Positions 43,663-52,235 of a stretch of DNA of 64,000 bases are shown in pieces. Made by a program: the position numbers and the translations under genes. Numbering within the stretch: the first letter of the stretch is position 1; each line of letters opens with the position of its first letter. The DNA is from Fodinibius sp034521915 (GTDB lineage: Bacteria > Bacteroidota > Rhodothermia > Balneolales > Balneolaceae), in contig NZ_JAXHLU010000004.1 of assembly GCF_034521915.1 (NCBI RefSeq), positions 1 to 64,000 of the forward strand, written 5' to 3'. The notes beneath the pieces were generated by a model. It was given only the letters and a program-made list of their open reading frames with translations. It did no database searches and was not told the DNA's origin.

Positions 43663-45060
43663 ATGAAGATTCGTTCAAAATTAGCGTGGACATTTATCCT
43701 GCTGTTGATTTTTGGGATAACTTCCATCAGCAGCTACTCTATTTTATTTATTCGCGACTATCTGCTCGAAGAAGGGCGCGCAGAAATGGAGCGTGATACC
43801 CGCTGGCTGGCGGTGACGGCGGCAAATTTATCAGATGATGAAAATTTTGAGGATCGGTTATTAAAGACCGCACGTACATCAGGATACCAGCTGGCTGTTT
43901 ACGATTCTACCGGAAAGCTAATCGACAGTTATCAAAGCAGTGATACTACCATTACTCCCACACAGAAACTGGACGCCGGCATTATTGAAAGTTTGAAAGC
44001 CCGTGATAACCTGCCGTTGCTTCCCCGAAATTCTGATTCAGAAGTTCTGAAAAGCTATATTATGCTTCCTGATTCTACGGCCGGCACTGTGTTTCTGCAG
44101 GCCGCCCAGTTTAAGGATCAGATCTATGAGCCCATCAAAACTATCCGCTGGATTATCTATTACGGGATGTTTATTTCCATCGGATTGGTGGTGATCGTCA
44201 GTATATGGATTGCCCGCTACGTTACGAAACCAATCACACAGATAAAAGATGCTGCACAGGATATTGCTGACGGTGACGTGGATCGGGAGATTGATATTAA
44301 TCGCAGTGATGAGTTTGGAACGCTGGCAACATCGCTCAACCAGATGGCATCGAAACTGCGGGCCGACACCGAGCAAATAAAGCAGTTTGCCGAGAAGCAG
44401 CGCCAGTTTTTTGCGGATATTACGCATGAAATTCGCAATCCGCTACATACCATTTCCGGCGCGCTTGACATGCTGGAACTGGATGAATTATCAGAAGAGA
44501 AAAAGGATAAATATATCACTACAGCAAAGAAACAGACCGAACGGATTTCACATCTGTTTAAAGATTTGAAGATTCTTCAGCGATACGATTCTGATGAGTA
44601 TTTCGTGGAAAGGCAGGAGTTTGATTTGGCTGATATTGCACGACATATGGAGGATTGGTATAGTGACAAGGCCAAAGATAAAGGATTGGAATTAAATATC
44701 GATCAGCACTCCTGTAAAGCCGTTGGAGATCCCGGGAAAATTGAACAGGTGATGGACAACCTGATCTCAAATGCGTTGAAATACACGAATGAAGGATCAG
44801 TGGATGTTACCTACAGAGCCGAAGATGCTGAAGTGACGGTTGCTGTAGAAGATACCGGTATTGGAATATCAGATGAACATCTGGATCGTTTGTTCGATCG
44901 ATTCTACCGCACGGATAAAGCACGCTCCCGCGATAAGGGAGGTACCGGACTTGGATTGGCGGTCGTAAAGAGCATTTTAAAAGGTCACGGTTCTGATATC
45001 CACGTGGAAAGTGAAGTCGGGGAAGGAACCCGTTTTTGGTTTACTCTGCCTAAGGGATAA
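43663..45060 (+). CDS. Sensor histidine kinase
   Basis: A 465-residue membrane kinase. TM1 is at about 9-30 and TM2 at about 163-184, enclosing a periplasmic sensor loop of about 130 residues. A HAMP domain follows (about 185-240, VTKPITQIKDAAQDIADGD). The phospho-acceptor His255 is in FADITHEIRNPLHTISG. The ATPase part has the N box MDNLISNALKY, G1 VEDTGIGISD and G2 GGTGLGLAVVKS. It should phosphorylate the response regulator encoded 303 bases upstream. The sensed signal is unknown. Confidence 0.93.
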   Translation: MKIRSKLAWTFILLLIFGITSISSYSILFIRDYLLEEGRAEMERDTRWLAVTAANLSDDENFEDRLLKTARTSGYQLAVYDSTGKLIDSYQSSDTTITPTQKLDAGIIESLKARDNLPLLPRNSDSEVLKSYIMLPDSTAGTVFLQAAQFKDQIYEPIKTIRWIIYYGMFISIGLVVIVSIWIARYVTKPITQIKDAAQDIADGDVDREIDINRSDEFGTLATSLNQMASKLRADTEQIKQFAEKQRQFFADITHEIRNPLHTISGALDMLELDELSEEKKDKYITTAKKQTERISHLFKDLKILQRYDSDEYFVERQEFDLADIARHMEDWYSDKAKDKGLELNIDQHSCKAVGDPGKIEQVMDNLISNALKYTNEGSVDVTYRAEDAEVTVAVEDTGIGISDEHLDRLFDRFYRTDKARSRDKGGTGLGLAVVKSILKGHGSDIHVESEVGEGTRFWFTLPKG

Positions 45061-45198
45061 ATACGCGTTATATTCCTGCAGTTAGACTGATTCTAAATAG
45101 AATTCACCAGCTCTTCTTCAAATTTCCTTCACAAAGAATGACTTTCTTCACCATGATGAATGAAGATTGCATTCAGTTGAATGTCGAAATAAAAAATC

Positions 45199-45212
45199 AG
45201 CCTGTACAGGCT
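45199..45212. promoter_or_regulatory. Perfect palindrome before the heme operon
   Basis: AGCCTGTACAGGCT is a perfect 14-base palindrome ending 20 bases upstream of the hemH start codon. It could be an operator for the hem transcript or an mRNA hairpin near the ribosome-binding site. No factor is identified. Confidence 0.4.
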
Positions 45213-45232
45213 TGAAATAGGGAAATAATTTT

Positions 45233-46351
45233 ATGGCAGAAGAAGAGAAACGTATCGGTGTTGTATTGATGAATCTTGGTGGTCCCACTGCCGACTACGC
45301 CGTTCGACCATTTTTGTATAATCTCTTTAGAGATGAAGATATCATTAAATTGGGCGGCGGAAAATTTCAGGACATTTTTGCGAAGATAATTTCAAAGTTT
45401 CGAGCCCCGAATGTCCAAGAGGATTATGAGGAAATAAATGGCTGTCCGAAGGGATGTATGGGAAATAAGCACTGTCTGAATCGCAAAAAAAACGTTGTAT
45501 CAACTTGCTGTTCGCCCATAAATAGTCTAACCGAAAAACAGCGGCGCGGGCTTGAGAAGCATCTTTCGAAGATAATTCCCGATCATGAAGTAAAGGTTTA
45601 TACCTGTATGCGTTATTGGCTACCGTTTGCTGAAACCACGATGGACGATATGGTTGAGGATGGCATTACGCATGCCGTGATGGTACCACTTTATCCTCAA
45701 TTTTCCTGGACGACAACCGGCAGTAGTTATCGCGATTGGGAAACCAAGCGTGATGAGAAGTTTGGTCATGATACCCCTTGGAAAGAGTTTCATGTTAAGA
45801 ATTATCATCTCGATGAAAAGTATCTCACTGCGATGAACGATCGCATTGATGAGGCCCTGGCCGAAATGGATGAAGAAACGCGCAACAAAACGCACTTTAT
45901 ATTTAGTGCACACGGTACGCCTAAGCTCGAGGTGCGAAGCGGAGATCCCTATACCACGGAGATCAACCAGACGATGGAAGCTATTATGGAGATGCGTGGC
46001 TACGACTACGATTACTGGCTGGGATATCAATCAAAGGTGGGTCCACAAAAATGGACGCAGCCCAATACCGCCGAACTTGTGGAGCGACATATCGAGTACG
46101 GTATTAAAAACTTTTTGATGATTCCGGTTGCTTTTGTGACCGATCACGTGGAAACGCTGTTTGAGTTAGGTGTTGAGCTGGTCGAGGATCTCGAAGAGGA
46201 GGGTTACGAATTTGAAAACCTTAAAGTGATGGAAGGGATTAACGATCATCCAAAGTTTATTGAAGCTCTGGCTGATCAGGTTTTGGACAAGTTGGATCAC
46301 GAAGTCGATGGTGAACAGGAAGAGCAAACATCTAAAAAAGTTTCTGTCTAA
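45233..46351 (+). CDS. hemH: Ferrochelatase with internal cysteine-rich insertion
   Basis: A 372-residue enzyme inserting Fe2+ into protoporphyrin IX, the last step of heme synthesis. The start VVLMNLGGPTADYAVRPFLYNLF and the active-site histidine segment FSAHGTP are canonical; DHVETLFEL near the C-terminus holds the conserved glutamate. Between EING (residue 70) and SPINSLT (94) lies an insertion with Cys71, Cys75, Cys81, Cys92 and Cys93, where ordinary ferrochelatases run straight on (GGGSPI). Iron-sulfur ferrochelatases are known, so a cluster or metal site is plausible. The acidic C-terminal tail ends the protein. It leads the hem operon, with hemA four bases downstream. Confidence 0.95.
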   Translation: MAEEEKRIGVVLMNLGGPTADYAVRPFLYNLFRDEDIIKLGGGKFQDIFAKIISKFRAPNVQEDYEEINGCPKGCMGNKHCLNRKKNVVSTCCSPINSLTEKQRRGLEKHLSKIIPDHEVKVYTCMRYWLPFAETTMDDMVEDGITHAVMVPLYPQFSWTTTGSSYRDWETKRDEKFGHDTPWKEFHVKNYHLDEKYLTAMNDRIDEALAEMDEETRNKTHFIFSAHGTPKLEVRSGDPYTTEINQTMEAIMEMRGYDYDYWLGYQSKVGPQKWTQPNTAELVERHIEYGIKNFLMIPVAFVTDHVETLFELGVELVEDLEEEGYEFENLKVMEGINDHPKFIEALADQVLDKLDHEVDGEQEEQTSKKVSV

Positions 46352-46355
46352 ATAG

Positions 46356-47618
46356 ATGTCAGAGCAACCTCAAATATCGGATTTTTGTGTTGTTGGCGTA
46401 AATCACTGGGAGGCAACCATTGATGTGCGCGAACGTTTTAGCTTGAAAAATGCTCAGAAGCGAGAGCTTATCGCAGGTGCTAAACGCGAAGGTATTAACA
46501 GCTTATTTGTTGTTTCGACCTGTAATCGGACGGAGATCTTTGGGCAGGACGTGACGCCCCAGGAACTGATTCGCCTTCTGGTGACTTATTCCAATGCTTC
46601 GCTGGAAGAGTTTCACAATTATGGATTTGAAAAAGAAGGGCAGCAGGCGGTTGATCATCTTTTTCAGGTTACCGTTGGGCTCGATTCCCAGATTCTTGGC
46701 GACCTGCAGGTGGTAAAGCAGGTGAAAGAAGGATACGAGTTGGCCAGCGAAATGGATGCCGTGGACGGTGAGCTCCACCGGCTAATGCAGCATGTTTTCC
46801 GGGCACACAAACGTTCGCGTAACGAGACGTCGCTTGGTGAAGGAGCAGCTACTACCGCTTATGCGGCGGTAAAGTTTGCCGTGAAGACATTCGACAATTT
46901 GAAAGACAAAAATATTCTACTGGTTGGAACCGGCAAGATTGGTAAAGTTACGTGTAAGAATCTGATCAATCTCGGTGCTAAAAAGCTCACACTTATCAAC
47001 CGGACGCGAGAACGGGCCGAGTTTGTGGCGGATAAATTCGATCTTCAAGTGGCGGATATGGAACAGATGCCTGAGGAAATTGCTGAGGCTAATCTGATTA
47101 TTGTTGCAACAGGAGCTAAAGAGCCGGTTATCACGCTGGACGATATGAAGCCTTCCCTGCTGGATCCCCAATTTAAAGTGATGGTGGACTTGTCCGTTCC
47201 CCGCAATATCGATCCGGAAATAGGGGAAATGGATTTTGTGGATCTGGCGAATATGGACTTTTTGACGGATGTGACCGATGAGGCCTATCGTAAGCGCGAA
47301 GAGAATATTCCACTGGTCAAAAAGATTATCGAAGATGAGCTGACTGACTATAAGAACTGGCTAAGCAAACAGAAGGTGGTACCCACCATTAAGGCGTTGA
47401 CGAACAAGTTTGATTCCATCCGTGAAGACGAATATGATTTTTTTAAGAATAAAATTTCTGATACGGATAAAGAAAAGGTTGAAAATCTGACTCGTCGTAT
47501 TGTGAATAAAATTGCGGCTTATTCCATAGAACATCTGCGCGATCATCACGAGTCGGAGCAGGTGACAAAAGTGGTGAATGATATGTTTAAGCTCGAAACC
47601 AAGGCCGGAGATGAGTAA
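46356..47618 (+). CDS. hemA: Glutamyl-tRNA reductase
   Basis: A 420-residue NADPH enzyme reducing glutamyl-tRNA to glutamate-1-semialdehyde, the entry to the C5 heme pathway. The catalytic cysteine is Cys56 in STCNRTE. The NADPH domain opens ILLVGTGKIGKVTCKNL, and a C-terminal dimerisation helix region follows. It starts 4 bases after hemH and its last eight bases overlap the hemC start (ATGAGTAA), so translation is coupled. Confidence 0.96.
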   Translation: MSEQPQISDFCVVGVNHWEATIDVRERFSLKNAQKRELIAGAKREGINSLFVVSTCNRTEIFGQDVTPQELIRLLVTYSNASLEEFHNYGFEKEGQQAVDHLFQVTVGLDSQILGDLQVVKQVKEGYELASEMDAVDGELHRLMQHVFRAHKRSRNETSLGEGAATTAYAAVKFAVKTFDNLKDKNILLVGTGKIGKVTCKNLINLGAKKLTLINRTRERAEFVADKFDLQVADMEQMPEEIAEANLIIVATGAKEPVITLDDMKPSLLDPQFKVMVDLSVPRNIDPEIGEMDFVDLANMDFLTDVTDEAYRKREENIPLVKKIIEDELTDYKNWLSKQKVVPTIKALTNKFDSIREDEYDFFKNKISDTDKEKVENLTRRIVNKIAAYSIEHLRDHHESEQVTKVVNDMFKLETKAGDE

Positions 47619-48539
47619 GAAAACGATTCGCATTGGAACGCGTGACAGTCAATTAGCAACGTGGCAGGCCGAAAAGGTTGCCCGCGAATTGCAGAAGCTC
47701 GGCCATGACACCGAGCTTATTTTTGTTAAGTCAGAAGGTGATTTGGATCTGACCACCCCACTGACGGAAATGGGCGGTAAGGGCGTGTTTACCAAGGCTC
47801 TTGATGACGCACAGCTCAACGACGAGATCGATATTGCCGTCCATTCTTTTAAGGATCTGCCGACCGAAAATCCTTTGCCGCTAAAAGTGGCCGCTATTAT
47901 GGAACGTGCCGATGCCCGCGATTCACTGGTTGCGCCCGACGGGACCGACTTTTTGGAAGATCCTGATTACAAAGCGACTATTGCCACAAGCAGTAACAGG
48001 CGTCGTGCGCAGTGGTTGAATCGTTATCCCCATCATGAAATCGTAAACATCCGTGGGAACGTCAATACTCGTCTCGAAAAAGTAAAAAACAAAGACTGGG
48101 ACGGAGCTATTTTTGCAGCGGCCGGATTGGAACGTATCGATCTCGGTCATCATATAAGTGAATACCTTGATTGGATGGTTTCGGCAGCCGCGCAGGGTGC
48201 CATGGCAGTGATGATTCGTGAGGATGACAGTGAGATGGAAGAAATTGTATCGCAGCTCAATCACGATGAAACGGCACTTTGTACAACGATTGAGCGCGAT
48301 TTTTTACACGATATGGAAGCTGGTTGCAGCGCCCCGGTGGGTGCCTATGCTTATATTGAGGATGAGAAAGTTCATTTTAAAGCCGTTGCGCTTGACACTT
48401 GATGGCAGTGAGCGATATGATTTTGAGGAAAAAGTCAACTGTTGGTGAAGCCGGTGAACTGGGCCACGAAGCCGCCCAGATGCTTCTCAGCGAAGGGGCT
48501 ATTAAGGTGATTAACGAAATGAAATCGGAACGCGGATGA
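47611..48539 (+). CDS. hemC: Porphobilinogen deaminase, reading frame broken twice near the 3' end
   Basis: Hydroxymethylbilane synthase, joining four porphobilinogens. ATG at 47611 gives MSKKTIRIGTRDSQLA; the dipyrromethane cysteine is Cys239 (EAGCSAPVG). As sequenced, the frame stops at 48402 after VALDT, about 45 residues short. The missing end is present: the next frame reads LTLDGSERYDFEEK up to about 48430, and the third frame reads TVGEAGELGHEAAQ to a TGA at 48537-48539. The span is 929 bases, two more than 309 codons, so removing one base at each break restores a normal 308-residue protein. Breaks lie near 48396 and in the A5 run at 48429-48433. Either two sequencing or assembly errors, or a recent C-terminal pseudogene. 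Confidence 0.88.
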
Positions 48540-48625
48540 ATCAGATTACGCTGATAGAATGATTAACTTTCAGCAATAAGAAGAAATAACAGCGAAATCA
48601 TACTAATCAGTTTAATCAGCGATCA
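48540..48625. repeat. Solo AATCAG repeat between hemC and hemD
   Basis: ATCAGATTACGCTGAT and AATCAGTTTAATCAGCGATC are partly inverted copies resembling the repeats around the GxxExxY gene at 34.2-34.7 kb. No gene is present. A related stretch lies at 49364-49424 between hemD and hemE. Confidence 0.45.
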
Positions 48626-49363
48626 ATGAGACAGAACAAACGAAATATCTTAGTAACGCGACCTTTGTCTGCACAGCAGTTTGAATACGCTCGTATTCTG
48701 GGGCTGGAGCCCATGATAGAACCAGCGCTACAGTTCAACTTTCCCGACTACTGGGATAGCGTACTGAAAGTTATTAATGAGAATCTTAAGTCGGATTGGG
48801 TTTTTACCAGCACAAATGGAGTTAAAGCGTTGGAGGAATTGATGAAAGCCGGATTACAGGTGCGTCCCGAAGTGCAGATATTTGCAGTGGGATCGAAAAC
48901 ACGCGATGCCCTTCAGGAGTTGGGTCTCGATGCTAAAATCCCGAGAACTCAGGATGGGAAGCATCTGGCTGAGTTGATTATGCAGGAAGGAAAAATTAAT
49001 TCGGTCATTTATTTCCATGGAAATTTAAGTCGGGACGAGATGACTGACCGACTGAAGGATGATGGCATAGAAGTGATTGAGCTGGAGGTTTATGAAACGA
49101 TTATTAATCCGGTGGAAATGCCGAATAAATCGGTGAGTGGAATTCTGTTTTACAGCCCCAGTGCGGTAGAAGGATTTGCCCGAGGCACTGGGTTTGATAA
49201 AGAATTGCCACCACTTTTTGCTATCGGCCCTACGACGGCAGGTGCGCTTAAGAAGCACACCGATCAGCATGTAGAAATTGCTAAGCAACCTGACACCGAA
49301 GTGCTTTTACGCACCACTGCTGACTATATTTTTAACAAAGAAAGTACAGAAGCCGCGGATTAG
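48626..49363 (+). CDS. hemD: Uroporphyrinogen-III synthase
   Basis: A 245-residue cyclase that turns hydroxymethylbilane into uroporphyrinogen III. The sequence is weakly conserved as usual for HemD, but NILVTRPLSAQQFEYARILG at the start, VFTSTNGVKALEEL and the C-terminal LFYSPSAVEGFARG plus FAIGPTTAGALKKH identify the two-lobed fold. Its place between hemC and hemE supports the call. Repeat sequences border it on both sides. Confidence 0.88.
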   Translation: MRQNKRNILVTRPLSAQQFEYARILGLEPMIEPALQFNFPDYWDSVLKVINENLKSDWVFTSTNGVKALEELMKAGLQVRPEVQIFAVGSKTRDALQELGLDAKIPRTQDGKHLAELIMQEGKINSVIYFHGNLSRDEMTDRLKDDGIEVIELEVYETIINPVEMPNKSVSGILFYSPSAVEGFARGTGFDKELPPLFAIGPTTAGALKKHTDQHVEIAKQPDTEVLLRTTADYIFNKESTEAAD

Positions 49364-49429
49364 CACAGGTAGAAACAGGTAAATCTGTATTAATCCGTGT
49401 AGATCTGCGGCTATATCAAAAAAGTATTT

Positions 49430-50476
49430 ATGAGCAACAATTTTCCAGAACTTAAAAACGACTTATTACTACGAACACTACGCGGCGAAGAAGTCGAACG
49501 TCCCCCGGTGTGGATGATGCGTCAGGCCGGACGTTACTTGCCACAGTATATGAAGCTCCGCAAGAAATACACGTTTTTTGAACGCGTCGAGACGCCCGAG
49601 CTGGCGTGCGAGATTACCATTCAGCCCATTGATGAACTGGAGCCCGATGCCGCTATCATTTTTTCGGATATCTTAACAATACCACAGGCATTGGGCATTG
49701 ACGTGGATCTCGTAAAAGGTAAGGGGCCGGTAATGGAGAATCCTATCCGCAGTGTAGATGATGCCTTTTCGATATTGGCAGAGGATATTCCAGAAAAACT
49801 TAATCACGTAATGGAGGCGATTACGCTAACGCGCAAGGAGCTTAATGGACGCGTACCGCTAATCGGCTTTGCCGGGGCGCCGTGGACGCTCTTTTGTTAT
49901 ATGGTGCAGGGCGAAGGATCGAAAAATTTTGCCAAGGCCAAGGCGTTTATGTATCAGCATCCCGATGCAGCCAAGCACGTAATGAAAGAGTTAACGAAGG
50001 CTACGATTGATTATCTGAAAGCCCAAGTCGAAGCTGGTGCACAGGTGGTACAACTTTTTGATTCGTGGTCCGGTTTGCTGAGTCCCGAAGATTTTAACGA
50101 GTGGGCCATGCCGTACCTGATGGAAATTTGTGATGCTATTGATGAGGTGCCGGTGATTTTATTTGCTAAGGGCAGCTGGTATGCGCTGGAAAGATTAAGT
50201 TTTAAAAGCAATGCCTCGGCACTCGGTTTGGATTGGACAATCACTCCGGAATATGGCCGTGAAGCCACGCGCGGTGATGTGGTACTACAAGGAAATTTTG
50301 ACCCATCTAAGTTGATGATGCCGCGAGATGAAATTGTACGCCAGACCAAGCGGATGATCGACCGATTTGGTGCACAAAAATATATTGCAAACCTTGGGCA
50401 CGGTATTTTACCGAACATCCCCGTAGATAACGCCCGCGCTTTCATCAATACAGTTAAGGAATATTCTGCCATATAA
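49430..50476 (+). CDS. hemE: Uroporphyrinogen decarboxylase
   Basis: A 348-residue enzyme removing four carboxyls from uroporphyrinogen III to give coproporphyrinogen III. The signature PVWMMRQAGRYLPQY and the catalytic-aspartate segment IIFSDILTIPQALG are clear, as are GFAGAPWTLFCYM and NLGHGILPN near the end. Standard length. Downstream, 270 bases of palindromic repeats separate it from hemF. Confidence 0.97.
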   Translation: MSNNFPELKNDLLLRTLRGEEVERPPVWMMRQAGRYLPQYMKLRKKYTFFERVETPELACEITIQPIDELEPDAAIIFSDILTIPQALGIDVDLVKGKGPVMENPIRSVDDAFSILAEDIPEKLNHVMEAITLTRKELNGRVPLIGFAGAPWTLFCYMVQGEGSKNFAKAKAFMYQHPDAAKHVMKELTKATIDYLKAQVEAGAQVVQLFDSWSGLLSPEDFNEWAMPYLMEICDAIDEVPVILFAKGSWYALERLSFKSNASALGLDWTITPEYGREATRGDVVLQGNFDPSKLMMPRDEIVRQTKRMIDRFGAQKYIANLGHGILPNIPVDNARAFINTVKEYSAI

Positions 50477-50745
50477 AAACTTTGATAAGGGTGTCCCCCT
50501 TCGAAGGGGGATTAAGGGGGATGGCCCAAGGCAACAAACGCGTTGATTGGTAATGATCTGAATGTAAGGGAAACGAACCGAGAATAAGTCAAATTATAGC
50601 AATGGAAATAGTTAGTGATTATACGCCTGGCCATCCTCCTTTTTCTTCCGGTTGTCACCGGAATTCATTTTCCTCCTTCGAAGGAGGACATAAAGCGAAA
50701 TTCTAAAAAAATAAAAAGTACCCTTGGCTGAAAAAGACATATAAA
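50477..50745. repeat. CCTTCGAAGG-type palindromes upstream of the DUF559-hemF frame
   Basis: Two perfect 18-base palindromes, TCCCCCTTCGAAGGGGGA (50494-50511) and TCCTCCTTCGAAGGAGGA (50670-50687), bracket a small hairpin TTCCGG/CCGGAA near 50645-50662. The same CCTTCGAAG core recurs inside the next reading frame at 51166-51174, so the DUF559 coding part lies between two copies of the repeat. Confidence 0.7.
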
Positions 50746-52128
50746 ATGGAAAAGAAATTTGATCATTTAGGTTATAATAAAAAGCTCAAAGAATTGGCTC
50801 GTAAGCTTCGAAAAGACTCAACAAAAGCTGAAATAAGGCTTTGGTCTGAAGTGTTGAGAGCGGGGAAAATGAAAGGATATACCTTTCTTCGTCAGCGACC
50901 GGTGTTGAATTATATCGCTGATTTTATGTGTAAAGAACTCCAGCTGGTTATTGAGGTTGATGGCTACACCCACGAAGACGAACGGCAATGGTACAAAGAT
51001 TTAGATCGACAAAAAGATCTCGAGCAAAAAGGATTTACTGTGTTGCGATTTTCTGATGAGGAGGTAATGAATGATCTTAGAAATGTTGAGAGATCCATCG
51101 AGCAGTGGATAGAGAATCATCCCCCTGCGCCCCGCCACGTCGCTAAAGCTATGAGGCGCCGGCGACCTTCGAAGAGGGACTCAAATGAGTCTTCGATCAA
51201 AAATAGATTTGAAGCCTACATCCAAAATCTCCAAGATGAGATTTGTGATCGCTTGGAGCAAATCGATGGCAAGGCCAAATTCCGTCACGATGACTGGGAC
51301 CGCGAGGGCGGGGGTGGCGGACATACCCGCGTGATCGAAGAGGGGGATGTTTTTGAAAAAGGTGGTGTCAATATTTCCAGCGTGCACGGGGAACTTCCTG
51401 AATTGATTCGCAAGCGTTTTGAAGTAGACCAAGGCTGGTTCTGGGCCGGAGGGTTGTCACTTGTTATCCATCCCCAAAGTCCGATGATTCCGACGGTACA
51501 CGCTAATTATCGCTATTTTGAGCTTTATGATGATGCTGAAATGAACGAGGTGCGTGACCAATGGTTTGGCGGCGGCGCAGATTTAACGCCCTACTATTTG
51601 TGGGATGAAGATGCTGTTCATTTTCATGAAGTGCTAAAAGCCGCTTGCGATAAACATGGCAAGGATTTATATCCCCGGTTTAAAAAAGAGTGTGACGAAT
51701 ATTTTTATAACGATCACCGATCCGAAGGACGCGGCATTGGCGGATTATTTTTCGATTACTTGCGTCCCAATGATAAGCGCTCGGCCGAAGACTGGTATGA
51801 TTTTACGACGGAGGTGGGCGATGTCTTTTTAGAAAGTTACGTTCCTACTGTTGAGCGGCGAAAAGATGAGTCGTATACCGATCGACAGCGATATTTCCAG
51901 GAGATTCGGCGCGGGCGTTATGTGGAGTTTAATTTGATTCACGATCGCGGTACATTGTTCGGCCTCAAAACTGATGGTCGAACTGAGTCGATTTTGATGA
52001 GTTTACCGCCGCGCGTGCGCTGGGATTACGATTTTGAGATTGAAGAGGGCAGTGAAGAAGCATATTTGCTCGAACGACTTAAAAATCCTATTGACTGGAT
52101 TGAATATGGAAAAAAAGAGGAATTTTGA
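50746..52128 (+). CDS. hemF: DUF559 nuclease-like domain joined in frame to oxygen-dependent coproporphyrinogen oxidase
   Basis: A 460-residue frame with two unrelated parts. Residues 1-125 are a DUF559 (Vsr-like, PD-(D/E)xK) module: LWSEVLRAG, YTFLRQRPVLNYIADF, VIEVDGYTHEDE and VLRFSDEEV. A repeat-derived linker (126-148, NHPPAPRHVAK...SKRDS) leads to a full HemF from about 151: GGGGGHTRVIEEGDVFEKGGV, GGGADLTPYY and RYVEFNLIHDRGT. HemF oxidatively decarboxylates coproporphyrinogen III. An out-of-frame ATG at 51185 would give MSLRSK and then, with one extra A in the A5 run at 51199-51203, enter the HemF frame, while the DUF559 frame would stop at TAG. The fusion may therefore be real or the product of one base. 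HemF identity itself is secure. Confidence 0.9.
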   Translation: MEKKFDHLGYNKKLKELARKLRKDSTKAEIRLWSEVLRAGKMKGYTFLRQRPVLNYIADFMCKELQLVIEVDGYTHEDERQWYKDLDRQKDLEQKGFTVLRFSDEEVMNDLRNVERSIEQWIENHPPAPRHVAKAMRRRRPSKRDSNESSIKNRFEAYIQNLQDEICDRLEQIDGKAKFRHDDWDREGGGGGHTRVIEEGDVFEKGGVNISSVHGELPELIRKRFEVDQGWFWAGGLSLVIHPQSPMIPTVHANYRYFELYDDAEMNEVRDQWFGGGADLTPYYLWDEDAVHFHEVLKAACDKHGKDLYPRFKKECDEYFYNDHRSEGRGIGGLFFDYLRPNDKRSAEDWYDFTTEVGDVFLESYVPTVERRKDESYTDRQRYFQEIRRGRYVEFNLIHDRGTLFGLKTDGRTESILMSLPPRVRWDYDFEIEEGSEEAYLLERLKNPIDWIEYGKKEEF

Positions 52129-52135
52129 ATTAATG

Positions 52136-52212
52136 TGTCATCTCGACCGTCAGGGAGAGATCTTTGTTTTAGAGATATTGAACATAGATTTCTCGCTTCG
52201 CTCGAAATGACA
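52136..52212. repeat. Inverted-repeat element between hemF and hemB
   Basis: TGTCATCTCGACC...GAGAGATCT pairs with AGATTTCTCGC...TCGAAATGACA. A second copy of the same element lies at 53231-53310 and a left half at 19412-19445. Non-coding. Confidence 0.75.
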
Positions 52213-52235
52213 TCAATTATAATTATTTAATTAGT

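Noticed and set aside
48390..48450. Programmed +1 frameshifting in hemC
   Set aside because: Each frame does end at a TGA where a +1 slip would continue, as in prfB, but there is no CTTTGA site or upstream stimulator, two slips would be needed, and the family sequence fits better if the shift occurs before the first stop.
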